The translations under genes were made by a program, and so were the position numbers. DNA of 64,000 nt from assembly GCA_030690945.1 (NCBI GenBank), contig JAUYFM010000047.1, positions 1 through 64,000 on the forward strand. The letters run 5' to 3'. Numbering within the stretch: the first letter of the stretch is position 1; each line of letters opens with the position of its first letter. This stretch comes from Smithellaceae bacterium. Lineage in GTDB: Bacteria; Desulfobacterota; Syntrophia; Syntrophales; Smithellaceae. The notes beneath the pieces were generated by a model that had not been told where the DNA came from, did not search any database, and was given only the letters and a program-made list of their open reading frames with translations. Below are positions 1-8,803 of this stretch, piece after piece.

Positions 1-133
1 AGAGCTACCGGCTCAGGGAGGCTTCTAAAAGACTTGCGTTAGAAAAGAAAAACAACTAAATAAAACTCCGTTCTGCCGACACTGGGGTGGGGGATTTTGA
101 CCCGGCCACGGATGGGGGATTTTCAAGTGGCCA
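1..133 (+). mobile_element. Right end of an IS21-family insertion sequence
   Basis: Two direct repeats of the type TGGGGGATTTT, each followed by a GGCCA-like block (about 88-109 and 113-133), sit just after the tail of an istB-like reading frame. Multiple terminal repeats next to istB are the hallmark of IS21-family ends. The end is placed at the CA dinucleotide at 132-133, but the exact boundary and any target duplication cannot be fixed without the left end. The rest of the element lies outside the window. Confidence 0.75.
3..59 (+). CDS. istB: IstB-like transposition helper ATPase, C-terminal 18 residues only
   Basis: Frame 3 reads SYRLREASKRLALEKKNN and then a TAA stop. This basic, helix-like tail matches the usual end of IS21-family IstB proteins, which are AAA+ helpers of the IstA transposase. 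The gene is cut by the window edge, so nothing can be said about its ATPase motifs. Its position immediately inside the terminal repeats supports the call. It is too short for the ORF track. Confidence 0.7.
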   Translation, partial: SYRLREASKRLALEKKNN

Positions 134-985
134 TCCGGGTCCAATATAACCTCCAATTATCATAGAAATTAATGCTAATAAAACGGACGTCCCAGATATA
201 TAGAATTTATCGACGCAAGTTGATAGATAGTCACCAGATGAAAAAAAATATGATACTTCAATATTATAGTAACCTAAAAAATATTTATTATAGATATATC
301 CAGTTAATAGAAACATCATTGATATAACTGCAAATAGAAAGGTGACTAATTGAGAGGAAAAATGAATCTTGGGAAGGATGGCAGATATACGTGAAGATCT
401 TATGTGATTTAAATTCTCTCGATACTTCTTCTTTTCATTTTTCAGCCTATTCCTTATTTCGATTTCCTTTTCTCTGAATGATTCATTTGCTAAAGGTTTT
501 GCATCTTGATTGTATTTAATTGATTTATCGAAACACTCGTCGGATAAAATTTTTGAACGCTCTGATGAAAAGTTAGATGAAGAATAAGAAGAATGGTAAA
601 AAGCTTCAATTAAATGATAATCAGATATAATTCTTTTCAAATCATCATTTTCCAAAACTAAACTTTTTTCATTATCTATTATATCTCTTTCTTTTTGAAC
701 AAAATCTAAATACTCCTCCGGAATTTTTTCATGCATATAGTAGGTCGATATTACAAGTGACAAATTTGTAATATAAGGAATTTTTTTATCTTTGTATTTT
801 TGTAGAAAAACATTCTTTAAAGTCAGGTTAAAAAGACTAAAATTAGCTCCACTAATTTTCAGGATTTTTTTAAATCGAATTCTTAAACCCCATAATCTCA
901 TCTTCAAGCTCAAAGTTATGAGCCGTAAATACAAAGCTTCTCTCACATTTGAGATCGTGGGTTTATTTGATTTTAAGTCTTTCAT
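56..985 (-). CDS. Putative two-TM membrane protein, 3' end replaced by IS21 sequence
   Basis: The family is not recognised. The start is taken at MKDLKSNK (985) because AAAGGGA lies 6-7 bases upstream; the ORF-track start 19 codons earlier has no such site. The protein has a long, charged, probably helical N-terminal part rich in Lys, Glu and Ser, then two hydrophobic segments (SSQLVTFLFAVISMMFLL and SGTSVLLALISMIIGG) near the C-terminus. Codons after GGYIGPG come from the IS21 terminal repeats (WPLENPP onwards), so the native C-terminus is lost and about 26 foreign residues are added. Base composition is very AT-rich, like the next three minus-strand genes. It could be an effector or sensor membrane protein, but no function is shown. 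Confidence 0.6.
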   Translation of the reverse strand: MKDLKSNKPTISNVREALYLRLITLSLKMRLWGLRIRFKKILKISGANFSLFNLTLKNVFLQKYKDKKIPYITNLSLVISTYYMHEKIPEEYLDFVQKERDIIDNEKSLVLENDDLKRIISDYHLIEAFYHSSYSSSNFSSERSKILSDECFDKSIKYNQDAKPLANESFREKEIEIRNRLKNEKKKYRENLNHIRSSRISAILPKIHFSSQLVTFLFAVISMMFLLTGYIYNKYFLGYYNIEVSYFFSSGDYLSTCVDKFYISGTSVLLALISMIIGGYIGPGWPLENPPSVAGSKSPTPVSAERSFI

Positions 986-1295
986 TTCGAATCCCTTTAT
1001 TAAGTTACTAGGGTGAAGAAAGCCATGGTGTGTATTTATCAATTAACCCAAAATATTTGATAATTCAAGGTAAAATCCGACAAGCTAAAAAATATTATAT
1101 TTAAGTTAGCTTTTTGTTTTTCCGATGTTACTCATTGAAATATTGTAAAATAAAATGCATTAGAAAATTAACATTTCAGGAAGCAGTGCTTGCTGCATTC
1201 ATCTATAAAATTTTAACCTTATAGAATAAATAAAATTGATGATTATAAGTTGAAAGATGACAGGGCGCAAACATTTCTACGTGTTATAGGTTCTA

Positions 1296-1994
1296 TTATA
1301 ATAATCTCAGCCAACTCCCTTTATTGGCTGCAATAAGTTCTGCAACATCTTTATGACCCTTAATGGTGGCATCATGAAGCGGGGTGTGCTTCACACTATC
1401 TATTGCGTTCACATCCGCCCCTTTCACAATAAGAAGGTCCGCCATATCTTTATGACCCTCTGAGGCAGCACAATGCAGCGGGGTATGCATCAAATCTGTT
1501 TTGGCATTCACATCCGCGCCTTTTGCAATGAGAATTTCTGCCACTTCTTTATTTCCACTGATAGCAGAAAAATATAAAGGTGTCGCTCCACGAATATCTT
1601 TAGCATTCACATCCGCACCTTTTACAATAAGAATATCTGCTACATCTTTATGACCATTAAAAGCAGCTAAATGTAGCGGTGTCACGCAACTATTGTCTTT
1701 GGCATTCACATCTGCCTCTTTTGCAATGAGAAGCGCAGATACATCTTTATGTCCTTTTAAAGCAGTCCAATGAAGAGAAGTATATCCTCCTTCATCTTTG
1801 GCATTCACATCTGCCCCCCTCGCAATGAGATACTCCACAACGTCTTTCCTTCCGCTCTTGGCAGCGATACGAAGTGCTGTACAACCGTCATAATTAATAG
1901 CATTAACATCGACGGATGGTGCCATAAAATAATTCTCGATCTCGCTAAGCAGTCCCTTCTTACATGCTTCAAAAAATAATTTATAATCATTCAT
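1296..1994 (-). CDS. Ankyrin-repeat protein
   Basis: The 232-residue protein is almost entirely ankyrin repeats, about six units of 33 residues with the consensus TPLHxAAxxGHKDVAxxLIxxGADVNAKD. Ankyrin solenoids mediate protein binding and have no catalytic role. No signal peptide or membrane segment is seen, so it is probably cytoplasmic. AAGGGAAT precedes the ATG. The last repeat is followed by a short tail (LIAANKGSWLRLL) that loses the repeat pattern. Units 2 to 6 are very alike, which suggests recent internal duplication. Its partner is unknown; it lies downstream of the nuclease/hydrolase pair on the same strand and could be a specificity or inhibitor module, which is only inference. 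Confidence 0.85.
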   Translation of the reverse strand: MNDYKLFFEACKKGLLSEIENYFMAPSVDVNAINYDGCTALRIAAKSGRKDVVEYLIARGADVNAKDEGGYTSLHWTALKGHKDVSALLIAKEADVNAKDNSCVTPLHLAAFNGHKDVADILIVKGADVNAKDIRGATPLYFSAISGNKEVAEILIAKGADVNAKTDLMHTPLHCAASEGHKDMADLLIVKGADVNAIDSVKHTPLHDATIKGHKDVAELIAANKGSWLRLL

Positions 1995-2055
1995 TGCAGT
2001 ATTCCCTTAGCGTTGCGACCTAATGTACAATAAATTGTTTATCGTGTTGCTTCGA

Positions 2056-3354
2056 TTATATATTCAGAGTTTCATTATCATTTAATTCTATGACTTTTTG
2101 ACTAAAAATATTTTTATAATCTTTCTTGTTGAATGTATGAATTGGTATTATTGATTTTGGTGCCAGAGTGTCTGCAAATTCCTTCAATGTATCAGTATCA
2201 GCATGACCGCTTGTATGAATATCATAAATCGTAAAGTTTTTACTTTTAAGCCAATCGATAAATTGTTGTGTTTCTGCTTGCTCTTTATATCCTTCCCACA
2301 TTGAATAAATCAAATTACCATTATCGGCAATTATTTTTTCCAAATCAATTATCATTGAAGGACGAACAAGCACCACATAATTTGATGGATCTTCAGAAAT
2401 ATAATCTTTCGATATTTTGTGTTTGGAGAATTTAATAGCCATTGCGCCATATCCGCGTTTGAATAAGCTTGTTGTCAAACGATAAGGGTAAAGAACTTTT
2501 AAATTAGAAAATCCCTTCAGCGGTGAAGGAAGTGTGGCAAAATAAGAAAGTGTTTCAAGAACATTTGCTGTATAAATATCAACAACGAAAGTTTTTCGAG
2601 AAATTAAGCATGCTCTGTATATTGAAACCAATCTGTCGATATTCTGGCTTGCAGTATATATGTAATTTATCGAAGCAGATTTTTTGAATAGTTTAGTAAG
2701 TTCTGCCGTAATATCTTCTTCGGTTTTTGGATTTCCTCTTTTCCTGCCTATTGTTGTGCCTTCGATAAGCAAATAATCAATACTTTGGGGGGCATTGTGA
2801 AGAAACCACTTATAGGCTTTTGCTTTACGCCCATGAGACCTGAAATCACCAGAATAATAAATCCTTTTACCTTCTGCTTCTATTAAAAATGAATATGAAT
2901 CAAATGCCGAATGGTCTGCCCAGTATGCGGTAACCGTGAAATTGCCCACAGTAAAAGGCTTCTCTTTTTCAAAATATTTCGGATTTAGTATTTTATTGTT
3001 TTGACGAAGAAAAATGTTGTTTAGTTCCAATATTCTGTGCGTAGCTTCACCAAGCCATATGGGAATTTCCTTATTCAGATATTGCATTAATCCATAATGG
3101 TCAGCATGCGGATGTGAAATTATCACTCCGTCAATTTCAGGTTTATCCGAATAAGCACCCTGAACATTGGGCAAGATTCCTTGCTTAACAAGTTCTGGAA
3201 TTGATAATTTTATGTATGGTGCGAAGTCAAAACTATTCCCTAATTTGTTTACTAGAGGCATTCCGAAATCAATCAGTATTTTATTTGTATCTGATTGAAG
3301 CTCAATGCATGTTCCTCCGATTTCATTAGTACCCCTGCGAATAGTTAAGTTCAT
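2056..3354 (-). CDS. MBL-fold beta-CASP hydrolase, RNase J-like
   Basis: The 432-residue protein has the metallo-beta-lactamase signature SHPHADHYG (about residues 79-87), an upstream Asp motif (ILIDFGMP), a later GDFRSHG metal motif, and C-terminal SGHAD and IPIHT motifs typical of beta-CASP nucleases such as RNase J and CPSF73. Members cleave RNA, sometimes DNA, with two zinc ions. It is shorter than housekeeping RNase J (about 550 residues) and lacks the usual C-terminal extension. It lies 84 bases downstream of a PD-(D/E)XK-like gene in an AT-rich block, so a dedicated accessory role, for example nucleic-acid processing in a defence or toxin system, is more likely than bulk mRNA turnover. 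The role is inferred. Confidence 0.8.
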   Translation of the reverse strand: MNLTIRRGTNEIGGTCIELQSDTNKILIDFGMPLVNKLGNSFDFAPYIKLSIPELVKQGILPNVQGAYSDKPEIDGVIISHPHADHYGLMQYLNKEIPIWLGEATHRILELNNIFLRQNNKILNPKYFEKEKPFTVGNFTVTAYWADHSAFDSYSFLIEAEGKRIYYSGDFRSHGRKAKAYKWFLHNAPQSIDYLLIEGTTIGRKRGNPKTEEDITAELTKLFKKSASINYIYTASQNIDRLVSIYRACLISRKTFVVDIYTANVLETLSYFATLPSPLKGFSNLKVLYPYRLTTSLFKRGYGAMAIKFSKHKISKDYISEDPSNYVVLVRPSMIIDLEKIIADNGNLIYSMWEGYKEQAETQQFIDWLKSKNFTIYDIHTSGHADTDTLKEFADTLAPKSIIPIHTFNKKDYKNIFSQKVIELNDNETLNI

Positions 3355-3438
3355 AATTTTAGATATTTTTAATTATTGTTCCCTTGTGATGCATCTTCAG
3401 AAACACAATCTTTTCAATTTCTTGTATCTGTCGTATTT

Positions 3439-4275
3439 CTAATTTCCCGCTATGTCAATTTGTTCGATCTTGATATCCCCTTGCAATATTATTTTCTGTT
3501 TAATCTCTCCATTGTATTGAAATGGTTTATTTCTATTTGGATAATCATACACAAACCCTTCTATTTGGCTACTTATTTCATTATTCATCTTCGAAATTAA
3601 CGCTTGAACGCATGGATGTTCTTTTATGTTTAGTAGAGTTTTCCCAGATAATGATTGCTTATCTGTTAATATCGCCGGCTGAAATCGTTTATATTCTTCT
3701 GATGACAAGTGATAATCTTCCAAGAATTTATCAAATGAATTTTTAATTAACTTATAGTATATATAAATTTCTAATAGTGCTCTCAATAATGTTTCGTCTT
3801 TGCCATTCTTAGCCTTTATCTTCAATTCAATTAACTTTATAGATTGTTTATTAGCATCTTTTGATACGAGATCTATTCTCCCATATTTATCAGATTTTTC
3901 TTCTTTTAAAGGAACTTCATAATCCAATATTTTACCTAAACAATATGTTTCATTTGAATTATATAATGCAATTGCTAAAAGCTTTTCGCAATATTCTAAT
4001 TGTTTAAATTTTTGTAATCGGGACTTTACGTTTGGAATGTGATTAGGATGAGCATTGAAAGTCTTCGTTCTGCGAATAATAATATCCTTTCCGATCTTGC
4101 TTACTTGATCATAATTTCTAATCAGTTCATCAGCAATAATCTCCGTATAAAGTTCCTTGCTATCTATAGGGTTCCCAGCATAATTCAAAAATGCTTCTGT
4201 ATAAAACAAATTAAGATTTAACCTGTCTCTCACATTTTCTCTTATGGCAGCTGTCTTAAAACCTTTACCTTTCAT
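3439..4275 (-). CDS. PD-(D/E)XK nuclease-like protein
   Basis: No named family is recognised. The ATG at 4275 (MKGKGFKTAA) is preferred to the GTG at 4284 because AGGAGG lies 8 bases upstream of the ATG and overlaps the GTG; this gives 278 residues. A central stretch reads YGRIDLVSKD, a gap, then LIELKIKA, followed by a helix (LLRALLEIYIYYK). That D-x(n)-ExK plus helix pattern is the core of PD-(D/E)XK nucleases. The helical N-terminal part (about residues 1-110) may recognise a target. No membrane segment is seen. The gene opens the accessory transcription unit and probably shares an mRNA with the RNase J-like gene. The nuclease call rests on the motif only. Confidence 0.5.
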   Translation of the reverse strand: MKGKGFKTAAIRENVRDRLNLNLFYTEAFLNYAGNPIDSKELYTEIIADELIRNYDQVSKIGKDIIIRRTKTFNAHPNHIPNVKSRLQKFKQLEYCEKLLAIALYNSNETYCLGKILDYEVPLKEEKSDKYGRIDLVSKDANKQSIKLIELKIKAKNGKDETLLRALLEIYIYYKLIKNSFDKFLEDYHLSSEEYKRFQPAILTDKQSLSGKTLLNIKEHPCVQALISKMNNEISSQIEGFVYDYPNRNKPFQYNGEIKQKIILQGDIKIEQIDIAGN

Positions 4276-4593
4276 ATATGACACCTCCTTTGTTAGCGGC
4301 CTAACTTTTGAACTTATCCAAGCTGCATGGCTTCATTGCGAATAGAACAGTAGCCCTGTCGATTTATTTAATCTTAAAAGATTTTGTCTGTGAACAGTGC
4401 CATAGATTACCTTAAAGCCCAACAATTAATATCCGAACTTCGTTTTCCTATGAGGTGAGCATCATCATAGCACTATTCATTTTTAAAAACAGAAAAATAC
4501 ACAACTTCATTGATTACGGATTGAAATGTTGAATGGATAGAGGAAATACATTTTAACGCTTACAGGAAGGACTGATTAACCGTTGAGCTTCGG
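4276..4593. other. Intergenic region without a supported gene
   Basis: The 318 bases between the nuclease-like gene and the diguanylate cyclase hold no ORF with a convincing start. The AGGAGG for the nuclease-like gene is at its left end. It marks the step from the AT-rich block to ordinary composition. No terminator with a clear U-tract is seen. Confidence 0.6.
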
Positions 4594-5961
4594 TTATGAC
4601 TCAGAATAAACCCTGTCTTTCCCGTTCTTTTTTCCCTGATACATGAGCTGGTCAGCCCGGTGAACGAAAGCCTTCATGTCTTCCTGTGGCTTGTACTGCC
4701 CAAGCCCGATGCTCACCGTCACATGGACGTCGTGGCCCGGCGCCGGAGAAAATATCTCATCTCTGAATTCCATCCGGATTCTTTCCGCGGTAACGGCGCC
4801 ATCCGCACTGGTTGTCATCGGCAGGATGATGGTGAATTCCTCGCCGCCATAACGATAGGCGGAATCGGTCTGGCGCAGGCATCGTTTGACCACCTGGCCA
4901 AGTCGCGACAAGACCTGGTCTCCCTCGATGTGGCCGTAGGTGTCGTTGAACCGTTTGAAATCGTCAAGATCGAGAAGCAGCAGAGTTAAGGGCTGCCCAT
5001 AGCGGTCAACCCGATCAATCTCCATCCTGAGCTGCTGATAAAAATGCCGGGAATTGTAAAGCTGGGTGAGGTCATCAATGATACTGAGTTCTCGGTATCT
5101 TTTTTCACTCTCCCGGAGCGCCTCCTCCGCCTTTTTACGATCGGTGATGTCACTCACGATATGAACGGCGCCGGAATACCGGCCGGCCTCATCCAGCATG
5201 GGATCAGCGGTCACCTCAAACCAACGATCTCCCACTTGCAGTTCCATAGTCTCCCGGTGCAGGCTCTTGCGCACACGGAGGATAGGACATTCGGGGATCG
5301 GCTGCTTCGTCCCGTGGACAATTTCCCAGCAGTGGTTGCCGATCATCTCGCCGACTGGGCGATGAAAGAACAGCTCCGCAGTTTTGTTTGACCGCAACAC
5401 CCGCTGGTCTTGATCCAGAATCCAGATGGCATCGTTTGTGGCGTCGAAAGTCTTTTGCCACTCCCGCGCCACCTGGGCCACTGCGTTCTCCGTCTTTCTG
5501 CGTTCGGTGATGTCTTCAATAATACCAACACCGCCAACAATCTCACCCTTTTCAGAAGCAATTGGCGCAAAAAGAATATTCACCGGCGTGACTTTGTCTG
5601 CGGTAACGGAACGGTAATCATCGTCATAATAGCCCGGTTTCCCATCGAGGGCCAGTTTGACGGCCGCAACAAGATGCTGATCCGGAAGAGTAAGCATATT
5701 CAGACCCACGAGCACATCTCGTGATGACCCGATGATTTCAACAAATTTATCGTTGCATGACGTAATGATTCCTTTTCCGTTAAAGTGCAGGATGCCCAAC
5801 GGAGCATTATCGAATATCAAACGATATTTTTCCTCGCTCTTCCGTAGCGCCTCCTCCGCTTGCTTGCGGTCGGTTTCCAATTGTTCAAGTTCCCGGATTC
5901 TGCGTTTCATGGACTCCGGTTCTTTTATGAGTGTCTGGTTGTTTCGCGATGGATCTTTCAT
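4594..5961 (-). CDS. PAS-PAS-GGDEF diguanylate cyclase
   Basis: It synthesises the second messenger cyclic di-GMP from two GTP. Starting at MKDPSRNN (5961; GAGGG six bases upstream), the 455-residue protein has a short coiled coil (about 15-40), a first PAS domain (YRLIFDNAPLGILHFNG onward), a second PAS domain (WQKTFDATNDAIWILD onward) that ends in a PAC-like block, and a C-terminal GGDEF domain. The active site is RYGGEEF. An RxxD (RQTD) five residues before it is the inhibitory I-site, so product feedback is expected. No membrane segment is present, so the signal is cytoplasmic, and no haem or flavin ligand set was recognised in the PAS domains. It is a single-gene unit. Confidence 0.9.
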   Translation of the reverse strand: MKDPSRNNQTLIKEPESMKRRIRELEQLETDRKQAEEALRKSEEKYRLIFDNAPLGILHFNGKGIITSCNDKFVEIIGSSRDVLVGLNMLTLPDQHLVAAVKLALDGKPGYYDDDYRSVTADKVTPVNILFAPIASEKGEIVGGVGIIEDITERRKTENAVAQVAREWQKTFDATNDAIWILDQDQRVLRSNKTAELFFHRPVGEMIGNHCWEIVHGTKQPIPECPILRVRKSLHRETMELQVGDRWFEVTADPMLDEAGRYSGAVHIVSDITDRKKAEEALRESEKRYRELSIIDDLTQLYNSRHFYQQLRMEIDRVDRYGQPLTLLLLDLDDFKRFNDTYGHIEGDQVLSRLGQVVKRCLRQTDSAYRYGGEEFTIILPMTTSADGAVTAERIRMEFRDEIFSPAPGHDVHVTVSIGLGQYKPQEDMKAFVHRADQLMYQGKKNGKDRVYSES

Positions 5962-6155
5962 CTGATGCCCTCTGCCACGATGAACGATGCTGACTGGAAA
6001 CAAAAATAGACCGTATTTGTTGCGTGCGTGAATAAAGCCTTCTGATGGCTACCGGATACCCATTGATGAACAGGCTTTATTTCTTATCGCCTTTCATCTG
6101 ATTCACCACTATTTTGAAACAGGTTCAAGAAGAATGGTCTTATAGGCCAAGGGAA

Positions 6156-6353
6156 TCATTGATTGAACAGGGGGAGGAGGATGGCCAGAAGAATTACGAG
6201 GACGGCCAATGCAATCATCCCCATCAGCTGCCAGTGAGGAACGAAAGTTGGCCGTTGCGGCTTGTTACCGGCAATCCGGTCATAAAGCCAGGGGAATCTC
6301 CTCTTGGTCAACATTTTTCCAATTACCGCCTCAGGGTTAAAGGGTAAAAGCAC
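6156..6353 (-). CDS. Small single-TM membrane protein
   Basis: A 65-residue ORF of unknown family. A basic, aromatic N-terminal part (TKRRFPWLYDRIAGNKPQ) precedes one C-terminal hydrophobic helix (MGMIALAVLVILLAILLPLF). The start is GTG with AAGGGA five bases upstream. An ATG at residue 14 is a possible alternative. The sharp split between a polar head and a clean TM helix, and the Shine-Dalgarno match, argue that it is expressed. Topology is probably N-in with a tail anchor. No function can be given. Confidence 0.45.
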   Translation of the reverse strand: MLLPFNPEAVIGKMLTKRRFPWLYDRIAGNKPQRPTFVPHWQLMGMIALAVLVILLAILLPLFNQ

Positions 6354-6649
6354 TTATGTCCCTTGATTTGAGTCGATGTCGAGATCGAAATACGGTGCGC
6401 GCGGTTTTAGATGGAGAGTTCCCAATTCATGCACCCTTTCGGTATGCGCAGTGGGTTCCTAATTCCACCATGCCCGCGTTTTTGCAAGCCCTCTTCTCAT
6501 CCAACTGTCAACATCTGCGTCCTGCATATCATAACTATGGAAGAAAAAGCATTATTTATTAACGATCGAAATCAAGCGTTTTCTTCAAGGAGCTACAGAT
6601 CATTTTCTGTAACCCTTTCTTATTCTGGGTCACCACCTTGAAAAAGATA

Positions 6650-7780
6650 TCATAAGGGTTTCCCGAAAAGCAGCTTCAGCATGTTGACGATCATCTTTTT
6701 TCTGCCGGCTCTTTCCATCAGGATGCTTAAATATAAAATCTCGGTATTCATTGGCGGCACGGTCACCTTATCTTTCTTGATCAGCTTGGCAGCTTTGGGC
6801 TTACATGTGGTTACGCAAAGGCCGCACCCGATGCACCGGTCCGAATCCACCCGGAATGTTTTGCCGTCCACGATGATCGCGTCCATCTGACAGCGTTTTA
6901 CGCAGACACCGCATCCCGTACAGGAAGCCGCGTCGATGCGGACGGAATAATTTGTGGCAAAAAACCGGGCGGGCCGGGATTGCTTTTTGGCGGTGGTCAA
7001 AACCCCGCAGCAGCAGCCGCAGCAAATGCAGATGCAGTTGGGTTTTTTGGAATTCCCGGGCTGCAGCACCATTCCTTTTTCTTCGGCCATTTCCAGAATA
7101 CGCAGGCACTCCTCTTTGGAGACCTGTCTGGCTCTGTGGCGCGCCGCGTAGCTGGTTGAGCCGATAAGTATGCAGACTTCATAATGATCCGTTTGCTTGC
7201 AGAGTTTTCCCATGAGGGCCTCGCCCTGTTTGCAAACGCAGTTGGTCACATGGAGCGTTTCTTCGGTATGCGTGATGAAGTGCCGCATGTTGTCATATGT
7301 ATCGACAATGTATTCCGGAATAATCGCCTTCAGATGCGGGCTGGTTCTCAACTGGGGCAGGGAAGAGCGGAAGAATTCCGCACCGAAAGCTTCGTCAAAA
7401 TACTGATGGATCATTTCCACCAGTTCGCGGGTGAGATCATCCACGTGATATTCAAACATGCCGATGGCCAGCATGGCGATGCTATAGCGTGGTGGCCCGG
7501 TTCTGCCGGAGCGGCTGATGACGCCTTTCATAAACATTTCATTCAGCATCGCAGACAGGTCATTAGAGGACAATTCAATATGAAATTTATTTTTAAGCCT
7601 TTTGTGGATGGGAGGGATGCCGATGGATCGCAGCGTCAGGCACAAAGCAATCTTTGCCTGAAGCGGGGTGAAAAAATATTTCAGAATATCAATTTCCACA
7701 CCGCTTTCTGTTGCGGGATATCCAATCGGATACTGGTCTAATTGAAGCTGAAGCTGCCTGTATATTGGGTCGTCTGTCAT
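6650..7780 (-). CDS. Cysteine-rich 4Fe-4S ferredoxin-like protein with N-terminal helical/winged-helix-like region
   Basis: The start is taken at MTDDPIYR (7780), with GAGGAG 11 bases upstream, giving 376 residues. The C-terminal part has two complete 4Fe-4S motifs (CTGCGVCVKRC and CIGCGLCVTTC), as in bacterial 2[4Fe-4S] ferredoxins. Before them is an extraordinary cluster, CICICCGCCCG, and a further pair (CVCKQ...KLC). The N-terminal 130 residues look helical with a possible winged helix (SSNDLSAMLNEMFMKGVISRSG). Related proteins are annotated only as 4Fe-4S binding proteins; the layout suggests redox sensing or electron transfer in the cytoplasm. It is monocistronic with no informative neighbour. 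Confidence 0.75.
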   Translation of the reverse strand: MTDDPIYRQLQLQLDQYPIGYPATESGVEIDILKYFFTPLQAKIALCLTLRSIGIPPIHKRLKNKFHIELSSNDLSAMLNEMFMKGVISRSGRTGPPRYSIAMLAIGMFEYHVDDLTRELVEMIHQYFDEAFGAEFFRSSLPQLRTSPHLKAIIPEYIVDTYDNMRHFITHTEETLHVTNCVCKQGEALMGKLCKQTDHYEVCILIGSTSYAARHRARQVSKEECLRILEMAEEKGMVLQPGNSKKPNCICICCGCCCGVLTTAKKQSRPARFFATNYSVRIDAASCTGCGVCVKRCQMDAIIVDGKTFRVDSDRCIGCGLCVTTCKPKAAKLIKKDKVTVPPMNTEILYLSILMERAGRKKMIVNMLKLLFGKPL

Positions 7781-8007
7781 GAAATGGTTTTCTCCTCGTG
7801 GCCTGACTGTCCGATCATAATCCATCATCGAAATTAAAACTATCGGAAAGCAAGCCGCTTGTCCATCCTCATTCCCGCCATTTTTTATCTATTTTCAATC
7901 TTTTCAAGCGATAGGATTATTGATAAATATGTGCTATAGCCAGTCCGCCGGTTGGTCTGTCAATCCGCAGATGATCCGCGAAGTCCTGATGCGATGAGGT
8001 GTTTTTT

Positions 8008-8340
8008 ATGCAAGAAATTCTGATTGTGGCTGCGATTGGCGCGGCGATTTTTTTCCTTCCCCGGTTGATGGGGCGCAAATCCTCATCTGAAGTAGAACAG
8101 CAGCCCAGGACCCAAACTCGGCCCCAGCCTCAGTCCAATAACCGTGTCTTTAAAATCAATCTGACGGGGCGAATACGTCTTGCCATCTTGGTCACTATCT
8201 TATGGATTGCCGGGTGCACCGCCTTTCTGAAGCCTTGGGAGGGCAACAAATTTCTATACTTCTGTATGACTTTGGGGCCGACACTTGTTTTCTGGGGTGG
8301 CGTCTGGGTGTGGTTCGGCTATAAAAAATACAGGCGCTGA
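8008..8340 (+). CDS. Small membrane protein, three predicted TM helices
   Basis: A 110-residue protein of unknown family. The ATG at 8008 is preferred over the upstream GTG because GAGG lies about 8 bases before it. Helix 1 (EILIVAAIGAAIFFLPRL) is followed by a polar, Gln/Pro-rich linker, then helix 2 (IRLAILVTILWIAGCTAFL) and helix 3 (YFCMTLGPTLVFWGGVWVWF), ending in a basic KKYRR. This predicts an inner-membrane protein with a cytoplasmic C-terminus. No catalytic motif is visible. It is flanked by minus-strand genes and is probably monocistronic. Confidence 0.6.
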   Translation: MQEILIVAAIGAAIFFLPRLMGRKSSSEVEQQPRTQTRPQPQSNNRVFKINLTGRIRLAILVTILWIAGCTAFLKPWEGNKFLYFCMTLGPTLVFWGGVWVWFGYKKYRR

Positions 8341-8398
8341 GTACTTCGCCTGATTTATCCTGTACGACTACTCCGACAATAACTTATCGCAATATTTG

Positions 8399-8788
8399 TC
8401 ATTTAATCTTTTGCAGCATGTCGCCCATCATTTTGTGGACCAGGTTGACGGCTTTTAACGGGCGGAGCATGACCTTGAAGTCGGTGATTCTGCCGTCTTT
8501 GCCCCAGGTGATCATATCCACGCCGTTGATGGTGATTCCGTCAATCACGGTCTGAAACTCCAACACGGCATGGTTGCCGGAAATGACTTCCCGCAGATAT
8601 TTAAATGTGTTGTTGTTGAGGACGTGCAGCGCCGCTGTCAGGTATAATGTGGTGATCGGCTTACCCGTCTGAGGCGTATGAACCACCGGGGAATGGAAGA
8701 CCACATTTTCAGCAAGGATATTGTCCAATCCTTCTGCATCCCTCGCGTCAATCAATTTGTGCCATGCTGCGATCGTGTTTTCAATCAT
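8399..8788 (-). CDS. SnoaL/NTF2-like domain protein
   Basis: The 129-residue protein has the alpha+beta cone pattern of SnoaL/NTF2-like proteins: an N-terminal helix (WHKLIDARDAEGLDNILAENVVFHSPV) and C-terminal strands (HAVLEFQTVIDGITINGVDMITW). The family includes small isomerases and binding proteins; active-site residues cannot be assigned. The ATG at 8788 has GAGG seven bases upstream, better than the TTG taken by the ORF track. It lies 15 bases after the next gene upstream (8804-9154), so the two are probably co-transcribed. Confidence 0.65.
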   Translation of the reverse strand: MIENTIAAWHKLIDARDAEGLDNILAENVVFHSPVVHTPQTGKPITTLYLTAALHVLNNNTFKYLREVISGNHAVLEFQTVIDGITINGVDMITWGKDGRITDFKVMLRPLKAVNLVHKMMGDMLQKIK

Positions 8789-8803
8789 AGTCAAACCTCA
8801 TGC

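Noticed and set aside
7184-7741. 185-residue plus-strand ORF opposite the ferredoxin-like gene
   Set aside because: Antisense shadow of a well-supported 4Fe-4S gene.
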